From assembly GCF_013415365.1 (NCBI RefSeq), contig NZ_JACBYB010000011.1:1-64000 (forward strand): 64,000 nt of DNA, written 5' to 3'. Shown one piece after another: positions 53,872 through 61,478 of the stretch (position 1 is its first letter; every line of letters begins with the position of its first letter). A program made the translations under genes and the position numbers. Source of the DNA: Gemella sp. GL1. Its GTDB lineage: Bacteria; Bacillota; Bacilli; Staphylococcales; Gemellaceae. Under the pieces are notes generated by a model, which saw nothing but the letters and a program-made list of their open reading frames with translations, made no database searches and was not told where the DNA came from.

Positions 53872-55041
53872 ATGGATTTTCAAAAATTTTTAGATGAATA
53901 TAATGAATTAAATTTGAAAACTTTAGATAGGGAACAATTAGAAGCATTCCGTGGTATTTTTGTAGAACATGGAGAATTAGAGAAAGCTTTAGAGATTTCA
54001 AAAATTATTTATGAAACATATGATGATGAAGCGGCAATTGTATCCTATGCAGATAATTTAATGCATCTAGATAAAAAAGATGATGCACTGCTAGTTTTAT
54101 ATAAGGCACCTAAAACATCACAAGTTATATTTCTAGAAGGGATAATTTATCAAAATGATGGTTTAACAGATGTAGCTGAAGACAAATTTAGGCAAGCTTT
54201 AAAGGTGGCAGGAGAAGATATGGATCTCAAATTTATGATAGAATCTTATTTAGTTAATTTATACACAGAAGAAGGAAGAAATGATGAAGCATTACAACTT
54301 GCCTTCCAAAATTTCCAAGTGAGTCCAAGTTTAAATACTTTTGTAGCAGTACTTGATAATCTAATATACTCTACACAATTTGAAGAAGCTATTGAATTTT
54401 ATAATGAAAATGGTCATAAGTATGATGATGCTTCTATATATTTTGCCGTTTCATTTACTTATAATCAGTTAGGAGATATTGAAAAATCGAAAGAATTTTT
54501 ATTGAAAACAATTAAAATAGACAACCAGCATCAAGAGGCATATATGCATTTAGGTTTTATGTCGATTGGTCAAGAAGCAATTAATTATTTTGAAAAATAT
54601 CTAGATTTACAAGGAGCTTCTTACAATGTCTATTTACAATTAACTAGCTTATACAAACAAGAGGAAAGATACAATGATATTAGATTATTGGTTAGGAAAA
54701 CTCTAAAAGAGATGGGAATAGATGTGGATACCTTATATGTAGCTATAAATGCTTTGAGAGAATTATATGAAACTGAAAAAGTATATGAAATTTACAAAGA
54801 GCATAATATAATAAAAAATGATGCTCCCCTACTAACTTTAGCTTTATTAACCTTATCTGAGGAAGAAGATTATATAGATTTTGTTGAAGAAGAGGTAATT
54901 AAGTATCATGAATTTATAAAAGAAGAATACTTCTATTATGAATTACTTCAAAATATTTACCAATCGAAAGCTAGTAAAACTATTGAAAAATATCTGACAG
55001 AGGTACAGAATTTAAGATTATCATCAATGATGGAAGAATAA
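53872..55041 (+). CDS. TPR-repeat protein, YpiA-like
   Basis: This 389-residue acidic soluble protein consists almost entirely of tetratricopeptide-like helical repeats, for example GELEKALEISKIIYETYDDEA and EAYMHLGFMSIGQEAINYFEKYL. TPR proteins scaffold protein complexes. Similar proteins occur next to hep or aro genes in Bacillus (YpiA), but the function is unknown. It is co-oriented with hepST and probably in the same transcript, ended by the hairpin that follows. Confidence 0.82.
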   Translation: MDFQKFLDEYNELNLKTLDREQLEAFRGIFVEHGELEKALEISKIIYETYDDEAAIVSYADNLMHLDKKDDALLVLYKAPKTSQVIFLEGIIYQNDGLTDVAEDKFRQALKVAGEDMDLKFMIESYLVNLYTEEGRNDEALQLAFQNFQVSPSLNTFVAVLDNLIYSTQFEEAIEFYNENGHKYDDASIYFAVSFTYNQLGDIEKSKEFLLKTIKIDNQHQEAYMHLGFMSIGQEAINYFEKYLDLQGASYNVYLQLTSLYKQEERYNDIRLLVRKTLKEMGIDVDTLYVAINALRELYETEKVYEIYKEHNIIKNDAPLLTLALLTLSEEEDYIDFVEEEVIKYHEFIKEEYFYYELLQNIYQSKASKTIEKYLTEVQNLRLSSMMEE

Positions 55042-55042
55042 T

Positions 55043-55076
55043 AAAAAGAACTCCTGATTAGGAGTTCTTTTTATTA
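55043..55076. terminator. Bidirectional terminator (TPR gene / small membrane protein)
   Basis: AAAAAGAACTCCT pairs with AGGAGTTCTTTTT around GATT, between converging genes. Confidence 0.9.
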
Positions 55077-55474
55077 TTCTTGACTAATTTTCTATTCCGT
55101 TTTTTTCTTCTAACAAGTACATATAAGTATTTAATAAAACGAACAAGTTTCTTAACTACATATCCAGATCCTTGGCCACAAAGGCTTAAAAATATGTATA
55201 GTAATGCATATATATATATTTCAAAATTCCAGAATATAACACAAGATATTAAGAAACATATACCGGTGAAAATGGCGAAAGAATATGAAAAATCTTCATT
55301 ATTATATGAATAAATAAGTGATACTATAAATGTGAATGTTGTAAATATAATAACAACCATATTTATCATAGCTTCAGATTTGTTATTGAAGAAATGATAG
55401 GCTATTGGTAAAAGTACAAATAATAAGAATGTAAAAATAAAATAAGGTAATTTTTTAATATGAGTTTTAAGCAT
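55058..55474 (-). CDS. Small membrane protein of unknown function
   Basis: This 138-residue protein has four hydrophobic helices (about 9-27, 36-54, 63-82, 85-105) and a very basic C-terminal tail (RRKKRNRKLVKNNKK). I recognise no family. A GGAG-type site precedes the start on the minus strand. It stands alone between convergent and divergent neighbours; its 3' end lies within the terminator. Confidence 0.7.
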   Translation of the reverse strand: MLKTHIKKLPYFIFTFLLFVLLPIAYHFFNNKSEAMINMVVIIFTTFTFIVSLIYSYNNEDFSYSFAIFTGICFLISCVIFWNFEIYIYALLYIFLSLCGQGSGYVVKKLVRFIKYLYVLVRRKKRNRKLVKNNKKNS

Positions 55475-55565
55475 AAATTCCTCCTAAAATATATTAAAAT
55501 TCTATCATAGAAGATAATAAAAAACAAATGAAAATTATATTATTGTATTTTTTTAATAATAATAG

Positions 55566-55574
55566 TGGTATAAT
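55566..55574 (+). promoter_or_regulatory. Extended -10 promoter of the tmk operon
   Basis: TGGTATAAT lies 34 bases before the tmk start. Confidence 0.6.
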
Positions 55575-55607
55575 GTATTATAGGAAAATTTTATTTAGGA
55601 TGGAGAA

Positions 55608-56231
55608 ATGAACGGTAAATTTATAACAATTGAAGGAATTGATGGTTCTGGTAAAAGTACCATGAGTCACTATATAGTGAATAAAATAAAAGAAAGAGGC
55701 TATGATGTTATTCTAACTAGAGAGCCAGGCGGAACAGATATCAGTGAAATGATAAGAAAGATTATACTAGATAATGAAATAGATCCTAAAACAGAAGTAT
55801 TGCTTTTTGCAGCTAGTAGAAGAGAACATCTTGTTAAGAAAATAAAACCAGCATTAGAAAAAGGAATATTTGTCGTTTGTGATAGATTCTTAGATTCATC
55901 AATTGCTTATCAATCTTACGGTAGAGGATTGGATGAAAAGAAGATAATTAATATAAATGATTACGCCCTAAATGGAATAAAACCAGATGTTACTTTATAT
56001 TTTGATGTAGATTTGGAACGTGGATTAGAAAGAACACAAAAAAGGGAAAAAAATAATAAATTAGATAGTCAATCATTAGAATTTTATGGAAAAATAAAAA
56101 ATGCTTACGATAATCTTTATAAAAAAGAGCCTAATAGGATAAAAAGAGTAGATGCTAATTTAGAAATTAATGAAGTAGAGAAAGAATTAGATAATTTATT
56201 AGAAAGCTTATTTAGAAAATGGAAAATTTAG
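55608..56231 (+). CDS. tmk: Thymidylate kinase
   Basis: Tmk phosphorylates dTMP to dTDP. It has the P-loop GIDGSGKST near the N-terminus, the TREPGGT substrate loop and CDRFLDSSIAYQ. The 207 residues are normal. It heads a run of tightly packed genes; holB starts 13 bases before its end. Confidence 0.97.
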   Translation: MNGKFITIEGIDGSGKSTMSHYIVNKIKERGYDVILTREPGGTDISEMIRKIILDNEIDPKTEVLLFAASRREHLVKKIKPALEKGIFVVCDRFLDSSIAYQSYGRGLDEKKIININDYALNGIKPDVTLYFDVDLERGLERTQKREKNNKLDSQSLEFYGKIKNAYDNLYKKEPNRIKRVDANLEINEVEKELDNLLESLFRKWKI

Positions 56232-57007
56232 CAAATAGATATTTAAATAATATCCTAAGAAATAATAAAATAGGACATGCGTATTTATTTTATGGGAATA
56301 GTGAATATAATTTGCAAAATTATGTACTTAATTTTGTAAAAGCAATGTTTTGTTTGAAAAACATAAATAAAGAATTTTTTTCTTGTAGCACATGTAAAAT
56401 TTGTAAGCAAATAGAACATGGAAATTATGTAGATTTTTATATCATTAATGTAGATAGTAGTATAAAGAAGGAAGATATTTTATACTTAAAGCAGGAAATG
56501 AGTACTAAAGCAAGATTTAGTAGAAAGGTATATTGGATAAAAAATATAGATAGTATAACTCCCCAAGCTGCTAATAGTATTTTGAAATTTTTAGAAGAGC
56601 CTGAAGAAAATATCACAGCTATATTAACGACCACAAATTTAAAGGCTGTATTAGATACTATAATTTCAAGATGCCAAATTATAAATATAGGTTCAGATAA
56701 AAAAGATTTGAATATAAATTCGGAAGAAATTCAGATATATATTGAGTTTTTCCAATTGTATGAGAAAAATAGAGATTTAGCAATATTAGAATTTATAAAC
56801 TTCATGGAAAATCGGAAAAAAGTAGAAGACTTTATTGATTATATGATAAAAAAGATAGCTGGCTCTAATCAAAATGAAAATAAAGTAGAATTATTATCTA
56901 TATTACTGGAAGGGAAAAAGGATTTATCAATGAATGTAAATTATAATTTAGTAGTGGAATCGATATTGTTTAAGATTGTAAAAAAGGGATTAACATTAGA
57001 TATATAA
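56219..57007 (+). CDS. holB: DNA polymerase III delta' subunit
   Basis: This clamp-loader component has 262 residues. GHAYLFYGNS at the start and the zinc cysteines CSTCKICKQ are typical, as are ANSILKFLEEPEEN and ISRCQII. The P-loop is lost (GNSEYNLQNY), consistent with delta' not hydrolysing ATP. In Bacillus several genes lie between tmk and trmN6 (yaaQ, yaaR, ricT, yabA); here only holB does. Confidence 0.93.
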   Translation: MENLANRYLNNILRNNKIGHAYLFYGNSEYNLQNYVLNFVKAMFCLKNINKEFFSCSTCKICKQIEHGNYVDFYIINVDSSIKKEDILYLKQEMSTKARFSRKVYWIKNIDSITPQAANSILKFLEEPEENITAILTTTNLKAVLDTIISRCQIINIGSDKKDLNINSEEIQIYIEFFQLYEKNRDLAILEFINFMENRKKVEDFIDYMIKKIAGSNQNENKVELLSILLEGKKDLSMNVNYNLVVESILFKIVKKGLTLDI

Positions 57008-57008
57008 A

Positions 57009-57746
57009 ATGAGTAATATTGAAAAAATTGAGAGAATAGATTATTTATATAAAAATTTAAAGTTTATACAATATGAGAATCATTACAGTGTGTCAACTGA
57101 TACTTATTTACTAGCTGATTTTGTAAAAATGTCGAAAGTGAATAAAAAGAAAATGATTGAATTGTGTAGTGGTAATGGAGCAATTTCTCTTATACTTAGT
57201 TATAAATATAACATAGATATAACTATGGTGGAAATACAAGAAGATTTAGTGGAACTTTCTAAAAAAAATATTGATATAAACGAAATTCAAAGGATAAGTT
57301 CAATTCAGGGAGATATAAGGAATATAAAGGATATGTTTAGACCATCTTCATTTGACTACCTTGTATGTAATCCACCTTACTTTCCTGTAGAAAATATGCC
57401 GAAAACAAAACAAGGAACTAATCATTCAATTTCAAGGCATGAAATACTATGTAATTTAGATGATGTTATTTCAAGTATAAAATATTTACTTAAGCAGAAT
57501 GGAAGATTTTTTATGGTTCATAGGAGTTATCGTTTAGCAGATATCATAATGGCATGTAATAAGTATAATGTAGGAATAAAGAGAATAAAGTTTGTTTATA
57601 GTAAAATTTCTAGTGATACTAGTAAAATTGTTTTAGTTGAAGGTTCTATATCAAATATAAATGATATAAAGATAGAACAACCTATGTATATATACAATGA
57701 AGATCTTACTTATACTTCGGAGATGAAAAAAGTATATGGCTTATAA
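57009..57746 (+). CDS. tRNA1(Val) (adenine-37-N6)-methyltransferase-like
   Basis: This YabB/TrmN6-type SAM methyltransferase has 245 residues. MIELCSGNGAISLIL is the SAM loop and CNPPYFP is the N6-adenine methylation motif. It starts 1 base after holB. It is followed by yazA and rsmI, the conserved Bacillus order yabB-yazA-yabC. Confidence 0.92.
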   Translation: MSNIEKIERIDYLYKNLKFIQYENHYSVSTDTYLLADFVKMSKVNKKKMIELCSGNGAISLILSYKYNIDITMVEIQEDLVELSKKNIDINEIQRISSIQGDIRNIKDMFRPSSFDYLVCNPPYFPVENMPKTKQGTNHSISRHEILCNLDDVISSIKYLLKQNGRFFMVHRSYRLADIIMACNKYNVGIKRIKFVYSKISSDTSKIVLVEGSISNINDIKIEQPMYIYNEDLTYTSEMKKVYGL

Positions 57747-58041
57747 AATGCATTATACCTATATAGTAAAATGTATAGATAATACATTATATACAGGTTA
57801 TACCACGGATATTAAAAGGAGAATAAAAACACATAATAGAAAAAAAGGGGCTAAATATACTAGGACAAGGACACCTGTAGAATTATATTATTTTGAAGAA
57901 TTTGTTGATAAAAGCAGTGCAATGAAAAAAGAATACTTACTAAAACAATTTGATAGAAAAACTAAAATAAAATATGTAGAAAAAAATTTAGATTTAAAAA
58001 AAAGAGAATTTATAAGTGAAATAAATAGAGGAGAAAAGTGA
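57736..58041 (+). CDS. yazA: GIY-YIG domain protein YazA
   Basis: This 101-residue UPF0213 protein consists of a single GIY-YIG nuclease-like domain: YTYIVKC and LYTGYT form the two-tyrosine motif, followed by RRIKTHN and KGAKYTRTRTPVELYY. The role is probably nucleic-acid processing but unproven. It overlaps the methyltransferase gene; ATG 57736 or ATG 57748 could be the start, and neither has an ideal ribosome-binding site. Confidence 0.93.
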   Translation: MAYKMHYTYIVKCIDNTLYTGYTTDIKRRIKTHNRKKGAKYTRTRTPVELYYFEEFVDKSSAMKKEYLLKQFDRKTKIKYVEKNLDLKKREFISEINRGEK

Positions 58042-58874
58042 TGTTATATGTAGTAGGGACACCCATAGGGAATCTTGATGATATCAGTGTAAGAGCGCTT
58101 AAGACATTAGAAAATGTTGATATAATAGCTTGTGAAGATACAAGGAATACACAGAAATTATTAAATTATTTCCAGATAAAGAATAAGAAATTAATTTCTT
58201 TTCATGAGCATAATGAAGAAAAAATTAGTCAAAAAATAATAGAGCTTATTGAAGAAAATAAAAATGTAGCTTTAGTCTCTGATGCGGGGATGCCATGTAT
58301 ATCTGATCCGGGATATATTCTGGTAAATAAGTGTATAAGCAAAAAAATTAAAGTAATCACAATACCAGGTCCAAATGCTGCTTTAACAGCTCTAGTTTCT
58401 AGTGGAATAGAATCATATACGTATACTTTCTATGGATTTTTACCAAGGAAGAAAAAGGACTTGAAAGTAAAACTTAATGAAATTTTATTATCTAAGCATA
58501 CCTCTATAATATATGAATCACCACATAGAATAATTAATTTAATTGAAAATATTTGCGAAATTTCTAATCACAGAATTATATCCGTATCTAGGGAATTAAC
58601 AAAATTTTTTGAAGAAGTAGTCACTGATACATCTGAAAAAATTTTAGAAAAATTTAAAAGAGGTAACTTAAAAGTAAAAGGTGAGTTTGTTGTGATTATA
58701 AGCCCTAATAAAGAAGAAACACATGAAGAAATTGATAACTTTAAGCTTATAGAAGAAGTAAAAAAAATGGTCGACAATGGAAGTAAGAGTTCAACTGCCA
58801 TAAAAATAGTTGCAGATAAGTATGGTATAAATAAAAGAGAGGTCTATAATTTGTATCATGAAGAAATTATATAA
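58041..58874 (+). CDS. rsmI: 16S rRNA (cytidine-1402-2'-O)-methyltransferase
   Basis: RsmI 2'-O-methylates C1402, the same nucleotide N4-methylated by RsmH. It has VVGTPIGNLDDIS, CEDTRNT, SDAGMPCISDPG and YESPHRI. The ATG at 58041 is 7 bases after AGAGGAG; a GTG immediately upstream is a less likely start. The product is 277 residues. A small membrane protein gene overlaps its end by 17 bases. Confidence 0.96.
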   Translation: MLYVVGTPIGNLDDISVRALKTLENVDIIACEDTRNTQKLLNYFQIKNKKLISFHEHNEEKISQKIIELIEENKNVALVSDAGMPCISDPGYILVNKCISKKIKVITIPGPNAALTALVSSGIESYTYTFYGFLPRKKKDLKVKLNEILLSKHTSIIYESPHRIINLIENICEISNHRIISVSRELTKFFEEVVTDTSEKILEKFKRGNLKVKGEFVVIISPNKEETHEEIDNFKLIEEVKKMVDNGSKSSTAIKIVADKYGINKREVYNLYHEEII

Positions 58875-59196
58875 GTTAATTGGATTAAACATTTTAGTTT
58901 CACTAGTTTTAGTAGTAACAGCCTTTTCAGGTGTACATTTAGAATATTTGTTTTTCCCCTTAGCACTGGTTACGATGCTGAATTTATATTTATTATATAA
59001 GAAGAGTAATTCAATGGATGAACAAGAAATTAAAAAGAAGATCATGTTACATCAAATTAAAAATTCTTTGTCGGTAATTTTAGGCTATAGTGAGGCTCTA
59101 AATGACAATGTGATAAGTAAGGATGAATTTGAACAAAATCTTAAATTAGAAATTGATAAAATGGTAAATAGCATTAGATCAGATTTGTATAAGTAG
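58858..59196 (+). CDS. Membrane protein ending in an isolated histidine-kinase-like H-box helix
   Basis: The 112-residue protein has two membrane helices (about 7-26 and 29-48), then HQIKNSLSVILGYSEAL (H65 onward). This closely resembles the dimerisation/phospho-acceptor helix of sensor kinases, followed by a second helix (LKLEIDKMVNSIRSDLY). There is no ATPase domain; the frame ends 48 residues after the His and the rimP promoter follows at once. It overlaps rsmI. It may be a phosphotransfer, dimerisation or decoy protein; that is inference. Confidence 0.65.
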   Translation: MKKLYKLIGLNILVSLVLVVTAFSGVHLEYLFFPLALVTMLNLYLLYKKSNSMDEQEIKKKIMLHQIKNSLSVILGYSEALNDNVISKDEFEQNLKLEIDKMVNSIRSDLYK

Positions 59197-59197
59197 G

Positions 59198-59226
59198 TTG
59201 ACATTTATAAAGATATATGTTATATT
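59198..59226 (+). promoter_or_regulatory. Promoter of the rimP-nusA-infB operon
   Basis: Perfect TTGACA (59198-59203), 17 bases, TATATT (59221-59226) with a TGT extension. Confidence 0.85.
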
Positions 59227-59246
59227 TACCGTAAGTGAATAAACCT

Positions 59247-59283
59247 AAAAAGCGGTGAATTTCTGTATTCTCCGCTTTTTTTA
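59247..59283 (+). terminator. Leader terminator/attenuator upstream of rimP
   Basis: AAAAAGCGGTGAA pairs with TTCTCCGCTTTTT (one T-T mismatch) and is followed by more Ts. It sits inside the leader, after the promoter and before rimP. This is the position of the NusA-dependent terminator described for the Bacillus nusA operon. Confidence 0.8.
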
Positions 59284-59304
59284 CAAGAAGAAAGAGGTGT
59301 TTTT

Positions 59305-59769
59305 ATGGCAATTATAGATAAAGTTAGAGATCTAGCTTTAAAAAAAGTTGAAGATACTGAGTACAGTCTTTATGATGTAGAGTATGTCAAAGAGGGAACA
59401 GACTATTTTCTAAGAGTATATTTTGATAAAAAAGGTGGTTTGAATCTTGATGATTGTGTTACTCTAACAGAAATGTTATCAGATGATTTAGATAAAGAAG
59501 ATTTTATTAAAGATAATTATTATTTAGAAATATCATCTCCAGGAATTGAAAAAGAACTTAGAAGTTTAAAAGAAGTAGTAGATTCTATAGGGGAGCATGT
59601 GTGTATTAAAACATATGAAAAAATTGATGGAATTAAGGAATTTTATGCAGACATATTAGAAGTTAATAATGAAGAACTTTTGGTAGAGTATAAGGATAAA
59701 GCTAAAATAAAGAAAGCAATTATACCTTATGAAAAAATATCAAAAATTCGTTTAGCGGTTAAATTTTAG
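59305..59769 (+). CDS. rimP: Ribosome maturation factor RimP
   Basis: RimP (YlxS) assists 30S assembly. It has LYDVEYVKEGTDYFLRVYFDKKGGLNLDDC and YLEISSPGIEKEL, both typical. The 154 residues are full length. AGAGGTG precedes the ATG. It is the first gene after the terminator-bearing leader. Confidence 0.95.
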   Translation: MAIIDKVRDLALKKVEDTEYSLYDVEYVKEGTDYFLRVYFDKKGGLNLDDCVTLTEMLSDDLDKEDFIKDNYYLEISSPGIEKELRSLKEVVDSIGEHVCIKTYEKIDGIKEFYADILEVNNEELLVEYKDKAKIKKAIIPYEKISKIRLAVKF

Positions 59770-59790
59770 TAATACTAAGGAGAAAGAATC

Positions 59791-60837
59791 ATGAGCAAGG
59801 CATTGCTTAAAGCGATTGAAGTAATAGAAACAGAAAAAGGAATATCTAGAGAAATATTATTTGAAGCAATAGAAGTAGCGTTATTATCAGCATATAGAAA
59901 AAATTTTAATTCTTCAAAAAATGTTACCGTAGATTTTAATAGGACAACAGGTAAGTATATTTTCAAAATTTCAAAAGAAGTGGTAGAAGAAGTTTATGAT
60001 AATAGAATTGAAATTTCATTAGAAGAGGCATTAAAAATTAATCCTGCTTATGAGATTGGTGATTTATACATAGTTGAAGATATTCCAGAAGAATTTGGAA
60101 GAGTTGGAGCTCAGGCAGCTAAGCAAGCCCTGATGCAAAGACTAAGGGACGCTGAAAAAGAAGTATTATACAATGAATATTTGGAATATGAAGGAGAAAT
60201 TAGATCTGGGTATATCGATAGAATTGATTCAAGATATGTATATGTAAAATTGGGGAAAATTGAGGCTATTTTAGGAGAAAGTGAGAGAGTGTTAGGTGAA
60301 GAATATATACCACAAACTCCTATAAAAGTATATATTGCAAAAGTAGAAAATCCGGCTAAGGGAAGTAGACCACATGTATTAGCGTCTAGATCTCATCCTG
60401 ATTTTATTAAACGCTTATTTGAGCAAGAAGTTCCTGAAATTTATGATGGAGTAGTTGAAATTAAGTCAGTTTCACGTGAGGCGGGGGAAAGAACAAAGAT
60501 AGCTGTATATTCAGATAATAACAATATTGATGCTGTAGGTTCTTGTGTAGGACCATCAGGGAGCCGTGTATCTACAATTTTGAAAGAGTTGAATGGAGAA
60601 AAAATTGATATTATCCCTTGGGATAAAGATATTGAAAAATTTATTATTAATTCATTATCACCAGCTAAAGTAGATTCAATTACAATAAGTGAAGAAGAAA
60701 AAATTGCCAATGTTATAGTAAATCCAGGGCAATTATCACTGGCAATAGGTAAAAAAGGACAAAATGTAAGGCTCGCAGCTAAATTAACAGGTTGGAAAAT
60801 TGATATAAAAACAGAAGAAGCTTTAATTGAAGAATAG
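59791..60837 (+). CDS. nusA: Transcription factor NusA
   Basis: NusA stimulates pausing and intrinsic termination. The 348-residue protein has the N-terminal RNA-polymerase-binding domain, an S1 domain (about 133-200) and two KH domains (GPSGSRVSTI and IGKKGQNVRLAAKLTGWKIDI). It lacks the C-terminal acidic repeats of E. coli NusA, as is usual in Firmicutes. It probably feeds back on its own leader terminator. Confidence 0.97.
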   Translation: MSKALLKAIEVIETEKGISREILFEAIEVALLSAYRKNFNSSKNVTVDFNRTTGKYIFKISKEVVEEVYDNRIEISLEEALKINPAYEIGDLYIVEDIPEEFGRVGAQAAKQALMQRLRDAEKEVLYNEYLEYEGEIRSGYIDRIDSRYVYVKLGKIEAILGESERVLGEEYIPQTPIKVYIAKVENPAKGSRPHVLASRSHPDFIKRLFEQEVPEIYDGVVEIKSVSREAGERTKIAVYSDNNNIDAVGSCVGPSGSRVSTILKELNGEKIDIIPWDKDIEKFIINSLSPAKVDSITISEEEKIANVIVNPGQLSLAIGKKGQNVRLAAKLTGWKIDIKTEEALIEE

Positions 60838-60861
60838 TTAGAAAAATGAGGTAGAGTAATT

Positions 60862-61149
60862 ATGAAGCAAAAAAAGATACCTAGTAGAAAATGTATACTT
60901 ACAAATAAAATGTTTCCTAAAAAAGATTTACTACGAATAGTGAAAAATAAAGAAGGCGAGATTTTTGTTGATGCTACAGGTAAAAAAGCTGGTAGAGGTG
61001 CATACGTAATAGCTGATTTAAATATAATTGAAGAAGCTAGAGAGAAGAAAAAATTGGAAAAATATTTTAGTGTAGATTCGGAAAAAATGGATGAAATATA
61101 TTCAGAAATTATACGATTAATATATAGAAAGTTGATACCTACTAAATAA
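60862..61149 (+). CDS. ylxR: YlxR family RNA-binding protein
   Basis: This 95-residue protein matches YlxR (DUF448). RKCILTNKMFPKKDLLRIVKNK and GRGAYV are the family signatures (canonical GRGAY). In B. subtilis RnpM/YlxR modulates RNase P activity. It lies between nusA and ylxQ. Confidence 0.93.
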   Translation: MKQKKIPSRKCILTNKMFPKKDLLRIVKNKEGEIFVDATGKKAGRGAYVIADLNIIEEAREKKKLEKYFSVDSEKMDEIYSEIIRLIYRKLIPTK

Positions 61150-61478
61150 TGAAAAAATCACTAAATTTATTAGGTTTAATGACAAGGGCTGGAAAAATAG
61201 TCACAGGCGAAGAATTAATAACTAAGAATATACAAGAATCTAAAATACAGTTATTATTAATAGCTACTGATTGTGGAAATAATACAAAGAAAAAATTAAG
61301 TGATAAATCAGAATATTACAAGATAAACAAATTAGAGTATTTTACGATAGATGAAATAAGTCGAGCAATTGGTCGTGAGAATAGGGTTGCAGTTGGAATA
61401 ACTGATTCAGGTTTTAGTAAAAGATTAAAAAAATTAATAATAGAAGAAGGAGGATGTATCGATAATGGGAAAAATTAG
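61149..61478 (+). CDS. ylxQ: YlxQ, L7Ae-family RNA-binding protein
   Basis: This 109-residue L7Ae/L30e-fold protein has [17 protein letters not shown] and [16 protein letters not shown], typical of kink-turn binders related to YbxF. It overlaps the ylxR stop by one base and infB by 14. Confidence 0.92.
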   Translation: MKKSLNLLGLMTRAGKIVTGEELITKNIQESKIQLLLIATDCGNNTKKKLSDKSEYYKINKLEYFTIDEISRAIGRENRVAVGITDSGFSKRLKKLIIEEGGCIDNGKN

